A DNA stretch of 64,000 bases from Mageeibacillus sp. UBA6976 (GTDB lineage: Bacteria; Bacillota; Clostridia; Saccharofermentanales; Saccharofermentanaceae): contig DJYO01000008.1 of the NCBI GenBank assembly GCA_002450155.1, positions 4,228 to 68,227 of the forward strand, in the 5' to 3' direction. The position numbers were made by a program, and so were the translations under genes. This document shows, piece by piece, positions 35,264-44,480 of the stretch. Each line of letters begins with the position of its first letter. Position 1 is the stretch's first letter. Below the pieces are notes generated by a model that saw only the letters and a list, made by a program, of their open reading frames with translations, was not told where the DNA came from and searched no databases.

Positions 35264-36898
35264 ATGAAGACTATTTTTAACAAGATAACTGCAGCAGCCC
35301 TCGCCATAGCTTGCGTATTCGGGATCATTGTAATAAATCCTGATAATGTTTCGGCTGCATCTTCTTATACACTGAGCGGAGTAGCTCATGTTCAGAATCT
35401 GGGAGATACCAAGGGTACTTTTAGCGATGGCACACTCCTTTTGGGAACTTCCGGCCAGTCTTTAAGGCTCGAGAGAGTTACGATCAATTTTACAAATAAC
35501 ACAGGATATGAGGGGAGCCTCAGATATAAGGTGCATGTCCAGAACATCGGCTGGATGGATTGGGCAGAGGCCGGCGAGAGTGCCGGTACAGAGGGGCGCT
35601 CCCTGAGACTTGAAGGCATCAAGATCGAGCTTACAGGTGAGCTCGCCAAGCACTACAGTGTTCAGTACCACGTACATATCCAGGATTACGGCGATGCTCA
35701 GGATTGGGTATCAGACGGAGATGTGGCAGGCACAACAGGCGAGTCCAAGCGTCTTGAGAATCTCAGCATAAAGCTGGTCCCCCTTACAGAAGACGGAACT
35801 GAATCCCTGTCCTACAGAGTTCAGAGACAGAACAAGGGCTGGGAGACCCAGTGGCTCGAAGACGGAGAGGTATCTGGCACAACAGGTGAGTCCTTAAGAC
35901 TTGAGGCCATCACCATTACCGCAACAGGCAACAGAGTAACAGGCGGCATTACTTACCGTACTCATGTTCAGAATATCGGCTGGCAGGACTGGGTATCCGA
36001 TGGAGACCTGTCTGGAACAGTGGGCAAGTCATTAAGGCTTGAAGCCATTGAGATCAAGCTTACAGGCGATCTTGCAGATAAATACGATGTGTACTACAGA
36101 GTACATGCCCAGGATTTCGGCTGGCTCGGCTGGGCTAAGAACGGCGAGACATCCGGCACATCCGGTCTTTCAAAGCGTCTTGAGGCAATCCAGATCCTTC
36201 TGGTAGATAAGGGCGGCGAGGCCCCCGGAGACGTCAAGGGTATCAAGAGCATAAGCGATGCGGCATCTCATGACGATTCAGAGCTCTTTGTAGCCCGTGA
36301 TCTTCCTGAAGTCTATGTTAAGGGGTTCCTTGAAGTAAACAAGGATACAGTTGCTCTCCTGAATTCCTCCTATGCAGGAGCCGAGAATGTCAGGACATAT
36401 AACTTCGTTGACGTTGTATCAGCCAATGAGCATATCAGCACATCGACCATAAGCGATGCTGACTGGGCTGCCTGCGAGGCTTTCGCCAAGGCTAATTTCG
36501 ATCCTTCCTGGACACCGGGAGAATGCCTGCTCTACACAATGTACTGGATCCACTACAACGTAAGATATTCATCCGGAAGCTCAAATTACGCTGTATCCGT
36601 ATTTGAGAATAAGGTAGGTCAGTGCGCACAGTATAATGGTGCCCTGGTCGAGATGGCATGCTACCTGGGCTTTGATAACGTAAGATTTATCAAGGGAATG
36701 AGATCCAGGAGCGCAACATCACTCAGCAATCCTTTCTCCCACTATTGGGCAGAAGTTGAGATAAATGGCACGTACTATTGTCTTGAGACCGGCAACAAGT
36801 CTGACGATTCAGGCAGCTTTATCTGGTACTATTTTGTAAGACCTTACGGTGCAGGTTCAGCTAAGAAGTTTGTTAAGTGCGGACTCGTACTCAGGTAA
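35264..36898 (+). CDS. Secreted ChW-repeat protein with C-terminal transglutaminase-like domain
   Basis: A 544-residue secreted protein with a signal peptide (about 1-30, ending SAA). Six ChW (clostridial hydrophobic W) repeats of about 48 residues fill 35-320, each with a VHVQNIGWxDW core and GxSxRLEAI end. The C-terminal part (about 345-544) has GQCAQYNGALVEMAC, SHYWAEVEINGTYY and ETGN, consistent with the Cys-His-Asp triad of a transglutaminase-like fold. ChW proteins of clostridia bind carbohydrate or cell wall. Shares its architecture with the next gene. Confidence 0.82.
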   Translation: MKTIFNKITAAALAIACVFGIIVINPDNVSAASSYTLSGVAHVQNLGDTKGTFSDGTLLLGTSGQSLRLERVTINFTNNTGYEGSLRYKVHVQNIGWMDWAEAGESAGTEGRSLRLEGIKIELTGELAKHYSVQYHVHIQDYGDAQDWVSDGDVAGTTGESKRLENLSIKLVPLTEDGTESLSYRVQRQNKGWETQWLEDGEVSGTTGESLRLEAITITATGNRVTGGITYRTHVQNIGWQDWVSDGDLSGTVGKSLRLEAIEIKLTGDLADKYDVYYRVHAQDFGWLGWAKNGETSGTSGLSKRLEAIQILLVDKGGEAPGDVKGIKSISDAASHDDSELFVARDLPEVYVKGFLEVNKDTVALLNSSYAGAENVRTYNFVDVVSANEHISTSTISDADWAACEAFAKANFDPSWTPGECLLYTMYWIHYNVRYSSGSSNYAVSVFENKVGQCAQYNGALVEMACYLGFDNVRFIKGMRSRSATSLSNPFSHYWAEVEINGTYYCLETGNKSDDSGSFIWYYFVRPYGAGSAKKFVKCGLVLR

Positions 36899-36914
36899 CA
36901 GGGGAGGCATTATT

Positions 36915-38651
36915 TTGAGAAGAGAATTGATTTCAAGGATTCTATCTGTTGTATTAGCAGGAGCTTTGACGGTACAGCTTATTCCGGGATTCAGCTCTCC
37001 CGCTTTTGCAGAAGAGAATGAAGGCGAAGAAGTCAGCGAAGTTGCAGAAGGCATCACTTTATCCGGAACAGGCCATGTTCAGGACTATGGTGATATCGAA
37101 GGTGAGTACAAGGACGGAGTCCTCAGGATCGGAACACAGGGCGAATCCAAAAGACTCGAGAACATCTGCATTAGTATCAACGGCACAGATGGCCTTACGG
37201 GAACACTGAGATACAGGGTCCACGTCCAGAATATCGGCTGGCAGGATTGGGTTGAGTCAGGAAGCGTAGCCGGAACATCCGGCCAGGCCTTAAGACTTGA
37301 GGGCATCCAGATGGAGCTTACAGGTGAGCTTGCCGAGAAGTATGTTGTCTTATACAGCGTGCATATCCAGGACTATGGAGATGCCCAAGGGTGGATAACA
37401 GGCGGCATGATCGCAGGTACGTCAGGCGAATCCAAGAGACTTGAAGAGCTCAGGGTCAAGATCGTTCCCAAGGAAGAAGCAAATATCGGACCGACTGTTA
37501 TATACCACGTACACCGCCAGGATTACGGCTGGGAATCAGACTGGAAGAGAGATGGTCAGGTTTCAGGTACTACAGGCCAGTCCAAACGTCTTGAAGCAAT
37601 TAATGTATCAGTCATCAATACTGATTTTACAGGTGGCGTAAGGTACAAGACTCATGTTCAGGATATCGGCTGGCAGGACTGGGCTACTAACGGAGATCTC
37701 AGCGGTACTTCAGGCCAGTCCAAACGTCTCGAAGCCATCAAGATAGAGCTTACGGGAGAGCTTTCCGAGAATTACAACATCTACTACAGAGTCCATGCCG
37801 AAGGTTACGGTTGGCTCGATTGGACATCCAACGGCAAGGAAGCCGGTACAGAAGGTCTGGGCAGAAGGCTTGAAGCCATACAGATAGTACTTGTAGGTAA
37901 GGGCGAGAGCGAGCCCGGCGATCTTAACGGGATCAAGAGCGCTTATCCTTTTGCATTCTATTCTTCGGTAAGCGCTGTGCCTCTTGTAGATAAATCAGCT
38001 TACCGTTCGGCAGGATATTCATCTGCCCAGGAATTCAGAGCAGCTATAATCCGTAACTGCGAGAGACTTGAATATGTAGGCTATCTGCATTCAGGTCACT
38101 GGGTGACAGGATATATCGACTGCACAGGTTCTACAGCCATAGCATTCAGAGATGCTCTTAAGACTGCTAAGATCAACGGAACTTCTGATGTTGGTACAAG
38201 AGCCGATGGAACTCCCGTAAGGACTGTAAGCGTTACATACTACGATAAATACTCTGACGGCAGAGATAGTTACGGTTTCTACAGGAACGGCATCTTCTCA
38301 GTAAACAGTTTCTTCCTGAACAAGATGGTCAAGTGGAGAGGCATAAGCTATGTTCCTCAGCCTGTAGGTGACGGCTGGAGCAACGATGAGTGGGTCGAAT
38401 ACCTCTCCAAGTACAACTTCCAGGCAGGAGATGTTATCATCTGGTATTACGATACATCTTCCGGCGGCAAGAGCTTCCAGCACATGACTATCTATGCAGG
38501 TATCGAAGACGGTATAGCATACGAGTGGACAGCAAGCTCCGCATATAACGGATACGTTAAATGCCCTCTGTCCTCAAGATCCACGATCTTTGACGGATTT
38601 GCAATGTTCAGGGCAACAAACGACAATGAAGCTATAGTGGGAATGAATTAA
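36915..38651 (+). CDS. Secreted ChW-repeat protein with C-terminal NlpC/P60-like domain
   Basis: The start is TTG 36915, with GGGGAGG at 36901-36907; it begins a signal peptide (about 1-32, ending AFA). Six ChW repeats follow, very similar to those of the preceding gene. The C-terminal 220 residues have DCTGSTAIAFRDA and FQHMTIYAG, matching the catalytic Cys (normally DCSGF) and His of NlpC/P60 peptidoglycan endopeptidases. Sixteen bases separate it from the first paralogue. The pair looks like a tandem duplication with swapped catalytic domains. Confidence 0.8.
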   Translation: MRRELISRILSVVLAGALTVQLIPGFSSPAFAEENEGEEVSEVAEGITLSGTGHVQDYGDIEGEYKDGVLRIGTQGESKRLENICISINGTDGLTGTLRYRVHVQNIGWQDWVESGSVAGTSGQALRLEGIQMELTGELAEKYVVLYSVHIQDYGDAQGWITGGMIAGTSGESKRLEELRVKIVPKEEANIGPTVIYHVHRQDYGWESDWKRDGQVSGTTGQSKRLEAINVSVINTDFTGGVRYKTHVQDIGWQDWATNGDLSGTSGQSKRLEAIKIELTGELSENYNIYYRVHAEGYGWLDWTSNGKEAGTEGLGRRLEAIQIVLVGKGESEPGDLNGIKSAYPFAFYSSVSAVPLVDKSAYRSAGYSSAQEFRAAIIRNCERLEYVGYLHSGHWVTGYIDCTGSTAIAFRDALKTAKINGTSDVGTRADGTPVRTVSVTYYDKYSDGRDSYGFYRNGIFSVNSFFLNKMVKWRGISYVPQPVGDGWSNDEWVEYLSKYNFQAGDVIIWYYDTSSGGKSFQHMTIYAGIEDGIAYEWTASSAYNGYVKCPLSSRSTIFDGFAMFRATNDNEAIVGMN

Positions 38652-38654
38652 AGA

Positions 38655-39191
38655 TCATTCACCGAGAGCTTTAAGCAGATCATTAACAGCCGCATCCTTG
38701 GATATAGCCCAGATGCGGCTGATCCTTTTTGCCTGGGCTTCGTCTTCGCAAGTAATGGTGGCATTAAAGGGCCTGCCTTGATTCTCGTAGAAAAGGGTAA
38801 CTGTATACTGACCGGAACTATTTAAACCTACGATGGCATTGGCGCGCTTTTGCTCCTCGACCTCAGACTTAAGCTCCTTGGAAGCTGATTCCAGGTGCTT
38901 TATCATCGGGATATTGAGCGAGGGCTTGATATCGTTTAATACTGCCTTGCCGCCTTCGGTAATATAGATCTTCTCCGTGCCGCCTAAAGCCTCTGATTCG
39001 AGGCCCTTCTCTCCCTTGATATCCATAAGGTTTCCGGCTATAAGCTCGTTATAAGCCTGGCTGAATGTGAAGAATTCAGTATAGAGGGAGTTAAGACAGT
39101 GCTCCATGAGCATATGGTAGCTCACTCCGGGAGCCTCACACACAAGATATAAGATCTGTATCTTTGCTTCTACTATCGATATATCAGCCAT
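38655..39191 (-). CDS. DUF4364 family protein, probable winged-helix regulator
   Basis: A 178-residue DUF4364 protein. The N-terminal 80 residues (SIVEAKIQILYLVCEAPGVS, then FFTFSQAYNELIAGNLM) form a winged helix like PadR/MarR-type domains; the C-terminal half is beta-rich. Clostridial homologues are uncharacterised. The ATG lies seven bases after a TATAAT on the minus strand with no ribosome site, so it seems leaderless. Confidence 0.8.
   Translation of the reverse strand: MADISIVEAKIQILYLVCEAPGVSYHMLMEHCLNSLYTEFFTFSQAYNELIAGNLMDIKGEKGLESEALGGTEKIYITEGGKAVLNDIKPSLNIPMIKHLESASKELKSEVEEQKRANAIVGLNSSGQYTVTLFYENQGRPFNATITCEDEAQAKRISRIWAISKDAAVNDLLKALGE
38688..38730 (+). terminator. Terminator of the ChW operon, lying inside the convergent DUF4364 gene
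   Basis: AGCCGCATC pairs with GATGCGGCT around a 15-base loop, then GATCCTTTTT. It lies 37 bases past the ChW stop, within the last codons of the opposite-strand DUF4364 gene, because only three bases separate the two stops. Confidence 0.7.
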
Positions 39192-39197
39192 AAGGTA

Positions 39198-39225
39198 ATT
39201 ATATCTTATTTACCAGGAATGCCAA
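39198..39225 (-). promoter_or_regulatory. Promoter giving a leaderless DUF4364 transcript
   Basis: Reading the minus strand, TTGGCA (39225-39220) and TATAAT (39203-39198) are 16 bases apart, and the expected +1 (39191) is the A of the start codon. The rest of 39226-39426 holds the pgi promoter region, with AAGGAG near 39415; no other gene is visible. Confidence 0.6.
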
Positions 39226-39426
39226 AATCACAGATCGTCTGCATACAAACTCAAGTTCATAAGGTATTCGGAGTATATCAATATGACAGTTTCTGCGCTG
39301 ACTTGATCAGTTCTTTTCCTGTGGATTTTGAATAAATCTCTAATATCAGTTTTTTTTGAGTTAAAAAATAGCCCTTGGGGGTGTATACTTCATATGTTTT
39401 AATTATAAGTCTTAAGGAGAGATCAC

Positions 39427-40776
39427 ATGATTACACTTGATTATTCCAATGCCCTCCAGTTTATAGGCGGCGAAGAAGCCTTAGACAGAATGCAGCCTCA
39501 GGTTAAGCTCGCATCTGATATGCTTCATAAGAAGAATGGTCCCGGTAACGACTTCCTCGGTTGGCTCGACCTTCCTACAGCATACGATAAGGAAGAATTC
39601 GCAAGGATCCGTAAGGCAGCCCAGAAGATCAGAAGGGATTCCGATATCCTCATCGTTATCGGTATCGGCGGTTCTTACTTAGGCGCAAGAGCTGTTATCG
39701 AGCTTCTCGGTCATTCTTTTGCTTCTGCTACTACAAAGAAGGTTAGAAAGAGCCCGATGATCCTTTTCTGCGGTAATTCCATAAGTGCTACATATCTTGC
39801 AGATTTAATGGATATTATCCAGGGTAAGGATATCTCTATCAATATGATCTCCAAGTCCGGTACGACAACGGAGCCTGCTATCGCATTCAGGATCCTTCGT
39901 GCTTATATGGAAGAAAAGTACGGCAAGGAAGAGGCTAAGTCCCGTATCTATGCCACAACAGATAAGGCAAGGGGAGCCCTCAAGGGCCTTGCAACAGAGG
40001 AAGGCTATGAGTCATTTGTAGTTCCTGACGATGTAGGCGGCAGATTCTCAGTTCTTACAGCTGTAGGTCTCCTTCCTATCGCAGTTGCCGGCATCGATAT
40101 CAGAGAGCTCATGAAGGGCGCACGCGATGCTTCAAAGGCATTCAAGAAGCTCCCCTTCGATCAGAATCCCTGCTATCAGTATGCAGCAGTAAGAAACTGC
40201 CTCTTAAGATCCGGTTATTCTACAGAGGTAATGGTAAACTACGAGCCTTCATTCCACTATATGACAGAGTGGTGGAAGCAGCTCTACGGTGAGTCTGAGG
40301 GTAAGGACGGCAGAGGTATCTTCCCCGCAGGTGTTGATAACACAACAGATCTCCACTCCATGGGTCAGTTCATCCAGGATGGTGCAAGGATCATGTTCGA
40401 GACAGTAGTTCAGATCGATCAGCCCAGGAGATCCTTCGAGATCCCTAACGATCCTGATAACCTCGATGGTCTTAACTTCCTCTCCGGTATGGATATGAAT
40501 GAAGTTAATGTAAAGGCAATGCAGGGTACTATCCTTGCTCACGTTGACGGTAAGGTTCCGAACCTCCTTATCCACATGCCTGATCAGACAGCTTACTCAC
40601 TTGGTGAGCTTATCTACTTCTTCGAGAAGGCTTGTGGTATCTCAGGCTATCTTCTTGCTGTAAATCCCTTCAACCAGCCCGGTGTTGAGGCATACAAGAA
40701 GAACATGTTCGCTCTCCTTGGTAAGCCCGGTTATGAAGACCAGAAGGCTGCTCTCGAGGCAAGACTTAATAAATAA
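39427..40776 (+). CDS. pgi: Glucose-6-phosphate isomerase
   Basis: A 449-residue Firmicutes-type Pgi, interconverting glucose-6-phosphate and fructose-6-phosphate. GIGGSYLGARAVIE, MISKSGTTTEPAIAFR, the VGGRFSVLTAVG signature, and the C-terminal NPFNQPGVEAYK motif are all present. AAGGAG lies ten bases upstream. Codon choice suggests strong expression. Confidence 0.97.
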   Translation: MITLDYSNALQFIGGEEALDRMQPQVKLASDMLHKKNGPGNDFLGWLDLPTAYDKEEFARIRKAAQKIRRDSDILIVIGIGGSYLGARAVIELLGHSFASATTKKVRKSPMILFCGNSISATYLADLMDIIQGKDISINMISKSGTTTEPAIAFRILRAYMEEKYGKEEAKSRIYATTDKARGALKGLATEEGYESFVVPDDVGGRFSVLTAVGLLPIAVAGIDIRELMKGARDASKAFKKLPFDQNPCYQYAAVRNCLLRSGYSTEVMVNYEPSFHYMTEWWKQLYGESEGKDGRGIFPAGVDNTTDLHSMGQFIQDGARIMFETVVQIDQPRRSFEIPNDPDNLDGLNFLSGMDMNEVNVKAMQGTILAHVDGKVPNLLIHMPDQTAYSLGELIYFFEKACGISGYLLAVNPFNQPGVEAYKKNMFALLGKPGYEDQKAALEARLNK

Positions 40777-40805
40777 ATATAATTCCGGTACTTAGAATCC
40801 GTAAC

Positions 40806-40840
40806 AAGAAGGCTGTACATATTTGTGCAGCCTTCTTTGT
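40806..40840 (+). terminator. Intrinsic terminator after pgi
   Basis: A 14-pair stem AAGAAGGCTGTACA/TGTGCAGCCTTCTT (one G-T pair) with a four-base loop, then a short T-rich tail. Confidence 0.85.
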
Positions 40841-40869
40841 TGTAGTTAATGAATGATATAATTAGTCCC

Positions 40870-41763
40870 ATGAACAAGCTATTTAAACATTGGATAATCC
40901 CTTTATTCTTTATTACGGTAGGAGCCGTGCTGGCGGCTTTTGCATTAGAGGAATTCCTGGTGCCATTTACGGTATTGGACGGAGGTATCGTTGGAATCTC
41001 CATGATAGTAAGCCAGCTAACTAAGCTTCCTTTGGGTCTGCTTACTATAGTACTAAATGCACCCTTTATGGTCCTGGGCTATAAGAGACTTGGCAAGAGA
41101 TTCCTTATCAAGGCCATATATGCACAGATAGTATTCTCCACATTCCTGTCCTTATTTGAGGACCTGGAACCTGTAACGGAGCAGGAGATACTGGTAGTCG
41201 TATTTGGCGGACTGATCCTGGGATTGGGAGTCGGACTTATCCTGAGATACGGCGGATGCCTGGATGGTACTGAGATCGTTGCCATGCTCCTGTCTCATCA
41301 TGTTGAGCTCTCGGTAGGGCAGATAGTGCTTTTCTTTAATATCCTGATCTACGGGGTATGTGGCTTCCTCTACGGGGCTGACAGGGCTCTTTATTCGCTG
41401 CTTACATACTTTATCACGTCCAAGATCATCGACTTCGTTGAGAACGGTATGGAGCAGGGTAAGTCAGTCATGATCATTACCGATCACGGCGAGGATATAG
41501 CAAACCGGATATATGCCCAGCTCGGCAGGACCTGCACCAGCATGGAAGGCAAGGGGCTGGTAAGCAACGGCAAAAAGACCGTTCTATACTGCGTTATCAC
41601 CAGAGTAGAGGTCTCTGCGATCAAGAAGATAATTAACGACGCTGATGTATCGGCTTTTGTTACCATATCAGACATTTCTGAGATCATCGGAAGTCATATC
41701 AAGCGTAAAAAAAGCACCGCTGCAAAGCAAGCGGTGCCTGTAAAAAGACCTGTTAAGAAGTGA
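40870..41763 (+). CDS. YitT family membrane protein (DUF161/DUF2179)
   Basis: A 297-residue protein (MNKLFKHWII) with five to six membrane segments followed by a cytosolic DUF2179 domain (about 210-280, SVMIITDHGEDIANRIY) and a Lys-rich tail. An earlier ATG at 40849 is in frame. TATAAT at 40857-40862 lies between the two ATGs, and 40870 is eight bases past it, so the later ATG may start a leaderless mRNA. There is no ribosome site for either. The function is unknown; homologues are widespread in Firmicutes. Its stop abuts the leuS stop (TGATCA). Confidence 0.82.
   Translation: MNKLFKHWIIPLFFITVGAVLAAFALEEFLVPFTVLDGGIVGISMIVSQLTKLPLGLLTIVLNAPFMVLGYKRLGKRFLIKAIYAQIVFSTFLSLFEDLEPVTEQEILVVVFGGLILGLGVGLILRYGGCLDGTEIVAMLLSHHVELSVGQIVLFFNILIYGVCGFLYGADRALYSLLTYFITSKIIDFVENGMEQGKSVMIITDHGEDIANRIYAQLGRTCTSMEGKGLVSNGKKTVLYCVITRVEVSAIKKIINDADVSAFVTISDISEIIGSHIKRKKSTAAKQAVPVKRPVKK
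41707..41737 (-). terminator. leuS terminator embedded in the yitT-like coding end
   Basis: On the minus strand GCACCGCT pairs with AGCGGTGC around an eight-base loop, followed by seven T. The same bases encode the Lys/Ala-rich tail of the convergent yitT-like gene, because the two stop codons touch. Confidence 0.8.
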
Positions 41764-44241
41764 TCACTTCGCTACGATGTTAGCGAGCCTTCCCTTAACA
41801 TAGATGAACTTGACGATATTTCTGCCTGCAAGAGCTGCCTCAAGTCTTGCGTCAGACTTTACCATGGATTCAACATCAGCCTGCTCAGCATTAGCAGGGA
41901 TGTCGATCTTGAACTGTACTTTGCCATTGATCTGAACAGCGATCTCGATCTCATCCTTAACGAGGGCAGAGGCATCTACCTCGGGCCACTTCTGATTGAA
42001 TATCGAATAGCCGTTGCCCAGTGTCTCGCACCAGAGCTCCTCTGTAAAGTGGGGAGCGAAGGGGGCTATGACAAGGAGCAGTGTCTCAACTGCCTTGCGG
42101 TAGAATGAGAGCTTGAAGTCAGGAGTCTGGGAATACTTGGTGATGGCATTAAGGAGCTCCATTGTCCTTGCGATCGCCGTATTGAACTGGAACTTATCGA
42201 TATCAGCAGTAGCGCTCTTGACTGTGTTGTTGATAACAAAGTTAAGCTCCTTATCAGCTGATGTAAGCTCAGCAGGAACAGAGGATTCAGCAGATCCTGC
42301 TGCCTGTTCTACAGCATACTCGATCCTTCTTAAGAACTTGACTATTGCTTCGAGTCCCTTGTCTGACCAGGGACCACCGTCGACATATGCAAAACCGAAG
42401 GCGAGATATGTCCTGAAGACATCTGAACCGTACTTGTTGATATATTCGTCAGGAGCTACGGTATTGCCTCTAGATTTACTCATCTTCTGACCGTCAGGTC
42501 CCAGGATAACGCCTTGATGTACAAGGCTTGTAAAGGGTTCGTCGAAGTCAACAAGACCCATGTCTCTCATTGCCTTGGTGAAGAATCTTGCATACAGGAG
42601 ATGCATGCAGGCATGCTCAGCGCCGCCGACATACTTGTCAACAGGGCAGAGGGTATTGATCTTGGCGCTGTCGAATATCTTGTCTGCATTCTTGTTGTCG
42701 CAGTATCTGAACTGATACCAGGATGAATCTACAAATGTGTCCATGGTATCAGGATCTCTTCTTGCATCACCGCCGCACTTGGGGCACTTGCAGTTCATGA
42801 ATGCTTCGCACTTGGCAAGGGGGCTCTCTCCGTCAGGTGTGAACTCTACATCGTAAGGAAGGACCACAGGGAGGTCTTCTTCGGGAACAGGTACAACACC
42901 GCAGGAGGGGCAGTGGATCATGGGGATAGGAGTACCCCAGTAACGCTGTCTGGAGATAAGCCAGTCACGGAGCCTGTAATTGATCTTCCATTCACCCATG
43001 CCGATAGATGCGAGCTTGTCTACGATAGCCTTCTGTGCTTCGTGCATCTCCATGCCGTCGAACTCTCCGGAATTGACCAGATAGCCCTTCTTGTCGCAGT
43101 AGGGAAGCTCGTCGTCGGTGCCTCTTTCGGACTGGATTACTCTTATGATCTCAAGACCATACTTATTGGCAAAGTCGAAGTCTCTTGCATCGTGTGAAGG
43201 AACGGCCATTACAACGCCTGTGCCGTAGCCTGCTACTACATAGTCAGCAGCCCAGATCGGAACCTTGCGGCCGTTAAGAGGATGGATGGCATAAGCGCCG
43301 GTAAATACGCCTGTCTTCTCACGGGTGGTTGACATACGGTCGATCTCAGTAACCTTTGCAGTTGCCTTCTTGTATTCCTCGACAGCCTCTCTGTTCTCTT
43401 CTGTAGTAAGCTTTGCGCAGAGCTCTGACTCAGGTGCGATAACCACATATGTAATACCCATGAAGGTATCTACACGGGTAGTGAATACTTCCAGCTTGAC
43501 AGGGGAGCCGTCTTCGTTAGTGAGGCGCTCTCCGTCCTTTTCCACATAAAGTGCTACCTGGGCACCCTCGGATCTGCCGATCCAGTTTGTCTGGAGTTTC
43601 TTAGTCTTCTCAGGCCAATCCAGCTTCGGGAGATCGTCTAAGAGCTCCTGTGCATAGTCTGTGATCTTAAAAAACCACTGTGTCATGTTCTTGCGGACAA
43701 CTTCAGATCCGCATCTCTCGCAGGCACCGTCTACGACCTGTTCGTTTGCGAGAACGGTCTTGCATGAAGGGCACCAGTTAACAGGTGCGTTCTTTCTGTA
43801 AGCAAGACCTCTTTTGTAGAGTTCAATGAAGAACCACTGATTCCACTTGTAGTATTCAGGCTCGCATGTCTTGATCTCGTAGTCCCAGTCAACGGTGGTT
43901 CCCATAGCCTGGAGTTGCTTCTCCATCGTGGCTATGTTCTTTAGTGTTGAATCCTTGGGGTGGATGCCTGTCTTGATAGCGTAGTTCTCTGCAGGGAGTC
44001 CGAAGGAGTCAAATCCCATGGGATGGAAAACATTATATCCCTGCATCCTCTTAAACCTGGACCAGGAATCTGTAAGGGAATAATTGTACCAGTGACCTAA
44101 GTGAAGGTTAGCGCCGGAAGGATATGAGAACATCTCGAGGCAGTAAAGCTTCTTGCCCTCTGCATCGGGATTGAACTTATAAAGGCCTGTCTCGGCCCAT
44201 TTGTCTTGCCATTTTTTGTCGGTGCTTACTGAATAACTCAT
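41764..44241 (-). CDS. leuS: Leucyl-tRNA synthetase
   Basis: An 825-residue class I LeuRS. HIGH region LEMFSYPSGANLHLGHWYNY, editing-domain TTRVDTFMGITYVV and GTGVVMAVPSHDARD, and the KMSKS motif QKMSKSRGNTVAPD are intact. RBS AAGGAGT precedes the ATG. The 44242-44340 leader shows no T-box sequence. Confidence 0.97.
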   Translation of the reverse strand: MSYSVSTDKKWQDKWAETGLYKFNPDAEGKKLYCLEMFSYPSGANLHLGHWYNYSLTDSWSRFKRMQGYNVFHPMGFDSFGLPAENYAIKTGIHPKDSTLKNIATMEKQLQAMGTTVDWDYEIKTCEPEYYKWNQWFFIELYKRGLAYRKNAPVNWCPSCKTVLANEQVVDGACERCGSEVVRKNMTQWFFKITDYAQELLDDLPKLDWPEKTKKLQTNWIGRSEGAQVALYVEKDGERLTNEDGSPVKLEVFTTRVDTFMGITYVVIAPESELCAKLTTEENREAVEEYKKATAKVTEIDRMSTTREKTGVFTGAYAIHPLNGRKVPIWAADYVVAGYGTGVVMAVPSHDARDFDFANKYGLEIIRVIQSERGTDDELPYCDKKGYLVNSGEFDGMEMHEAQKAIVDKLASIGMGEWKINYRLRDWLISRQRYWGTPIPMIHCPSCGVVPVPEEDLPVVLPYDVEFTPDGESPLAKCEAFMNCKCPKCGGDARRDPDTMDTFVDSSWYQFRYCDNKNADKIFDSAKINTLCPVDKYVGGAEHACMHLLYARFFTKAMRDMGLVDFDEPFTSLVHQGVILGPDGQKMSKSRGNTVAPDEYINKYGSDVFRTYLAFGFAYVDGGPWSDKGLEAIVKFLRRIEYAVEQAAGSAESSVPAELTSADKELNFVINNTVKSATADIDKFQFNTAIARTMELLNAITKYSQTPDFKLSFYRKAVETLLLVIAPFAPHFTEELWCETLGNGYSIFNQKWPEVDASALVKDEIEIAVQINGKVQFKIDIPANAEQADVESMVKSDARLEAALAGRNIVKFIYVKGRLANIVAK

Positions 44242-44351
44242 CTTATAAAGACTCCTTATTATTTAATTAACAACTAATTCTATCACCCAATGCACAAAAT
44301 TTACAGAAAAAATATCAGCCTTGTATATATAAACTCTTGTGATAAAGACTC

Positions 44352-44456
44352 TTGACACGATTTTACAAAACGAGTATAAGTTACTTAACTCAATATCAGA
44401 TAAGCAAAGGCGCTTACTTTCGACATGATGAATGTCGTCGGTAAGCGTCTTTTTTT
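44352..44456 (+). promoter_or_regulatory. gltB promoter and ANTAR-type antiterminator/terminator leader
   Basis: TTGACA (44352-44357), 17-base spacer, TATAAG (44375-44380); +1 near 44387. Hairpin TAAGC-[AAAGGC]-GCTTA (44401-44416) has a six-base loop with A1 and G4, the ANTAR target signature. It overlaps the 5' arm of a terminator, AGGCGCTTAC/GTAAGCGTCT (44408-44450), that contains an inner stem and is followed by T7. Forming one stem excludes the other. Confidence 0.8.
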
Positions 44457-44480
44457 GTCTGTGGCGTCGGAGGAGATATT

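Noticed and set aside
35395..38000. CRISPR or DNA tandem-repeat array from the regular repeats
   Set aside because: The periodicity is protein level (ChW repeats of about 48 residues) with diverged codons, and there are no spacers.
44242..44340. Possible T-box or leader switch before leuS
   Set aside because: The minus-strand leader has a plain AAGGAGT ribosome site and no T-box core or terminator.
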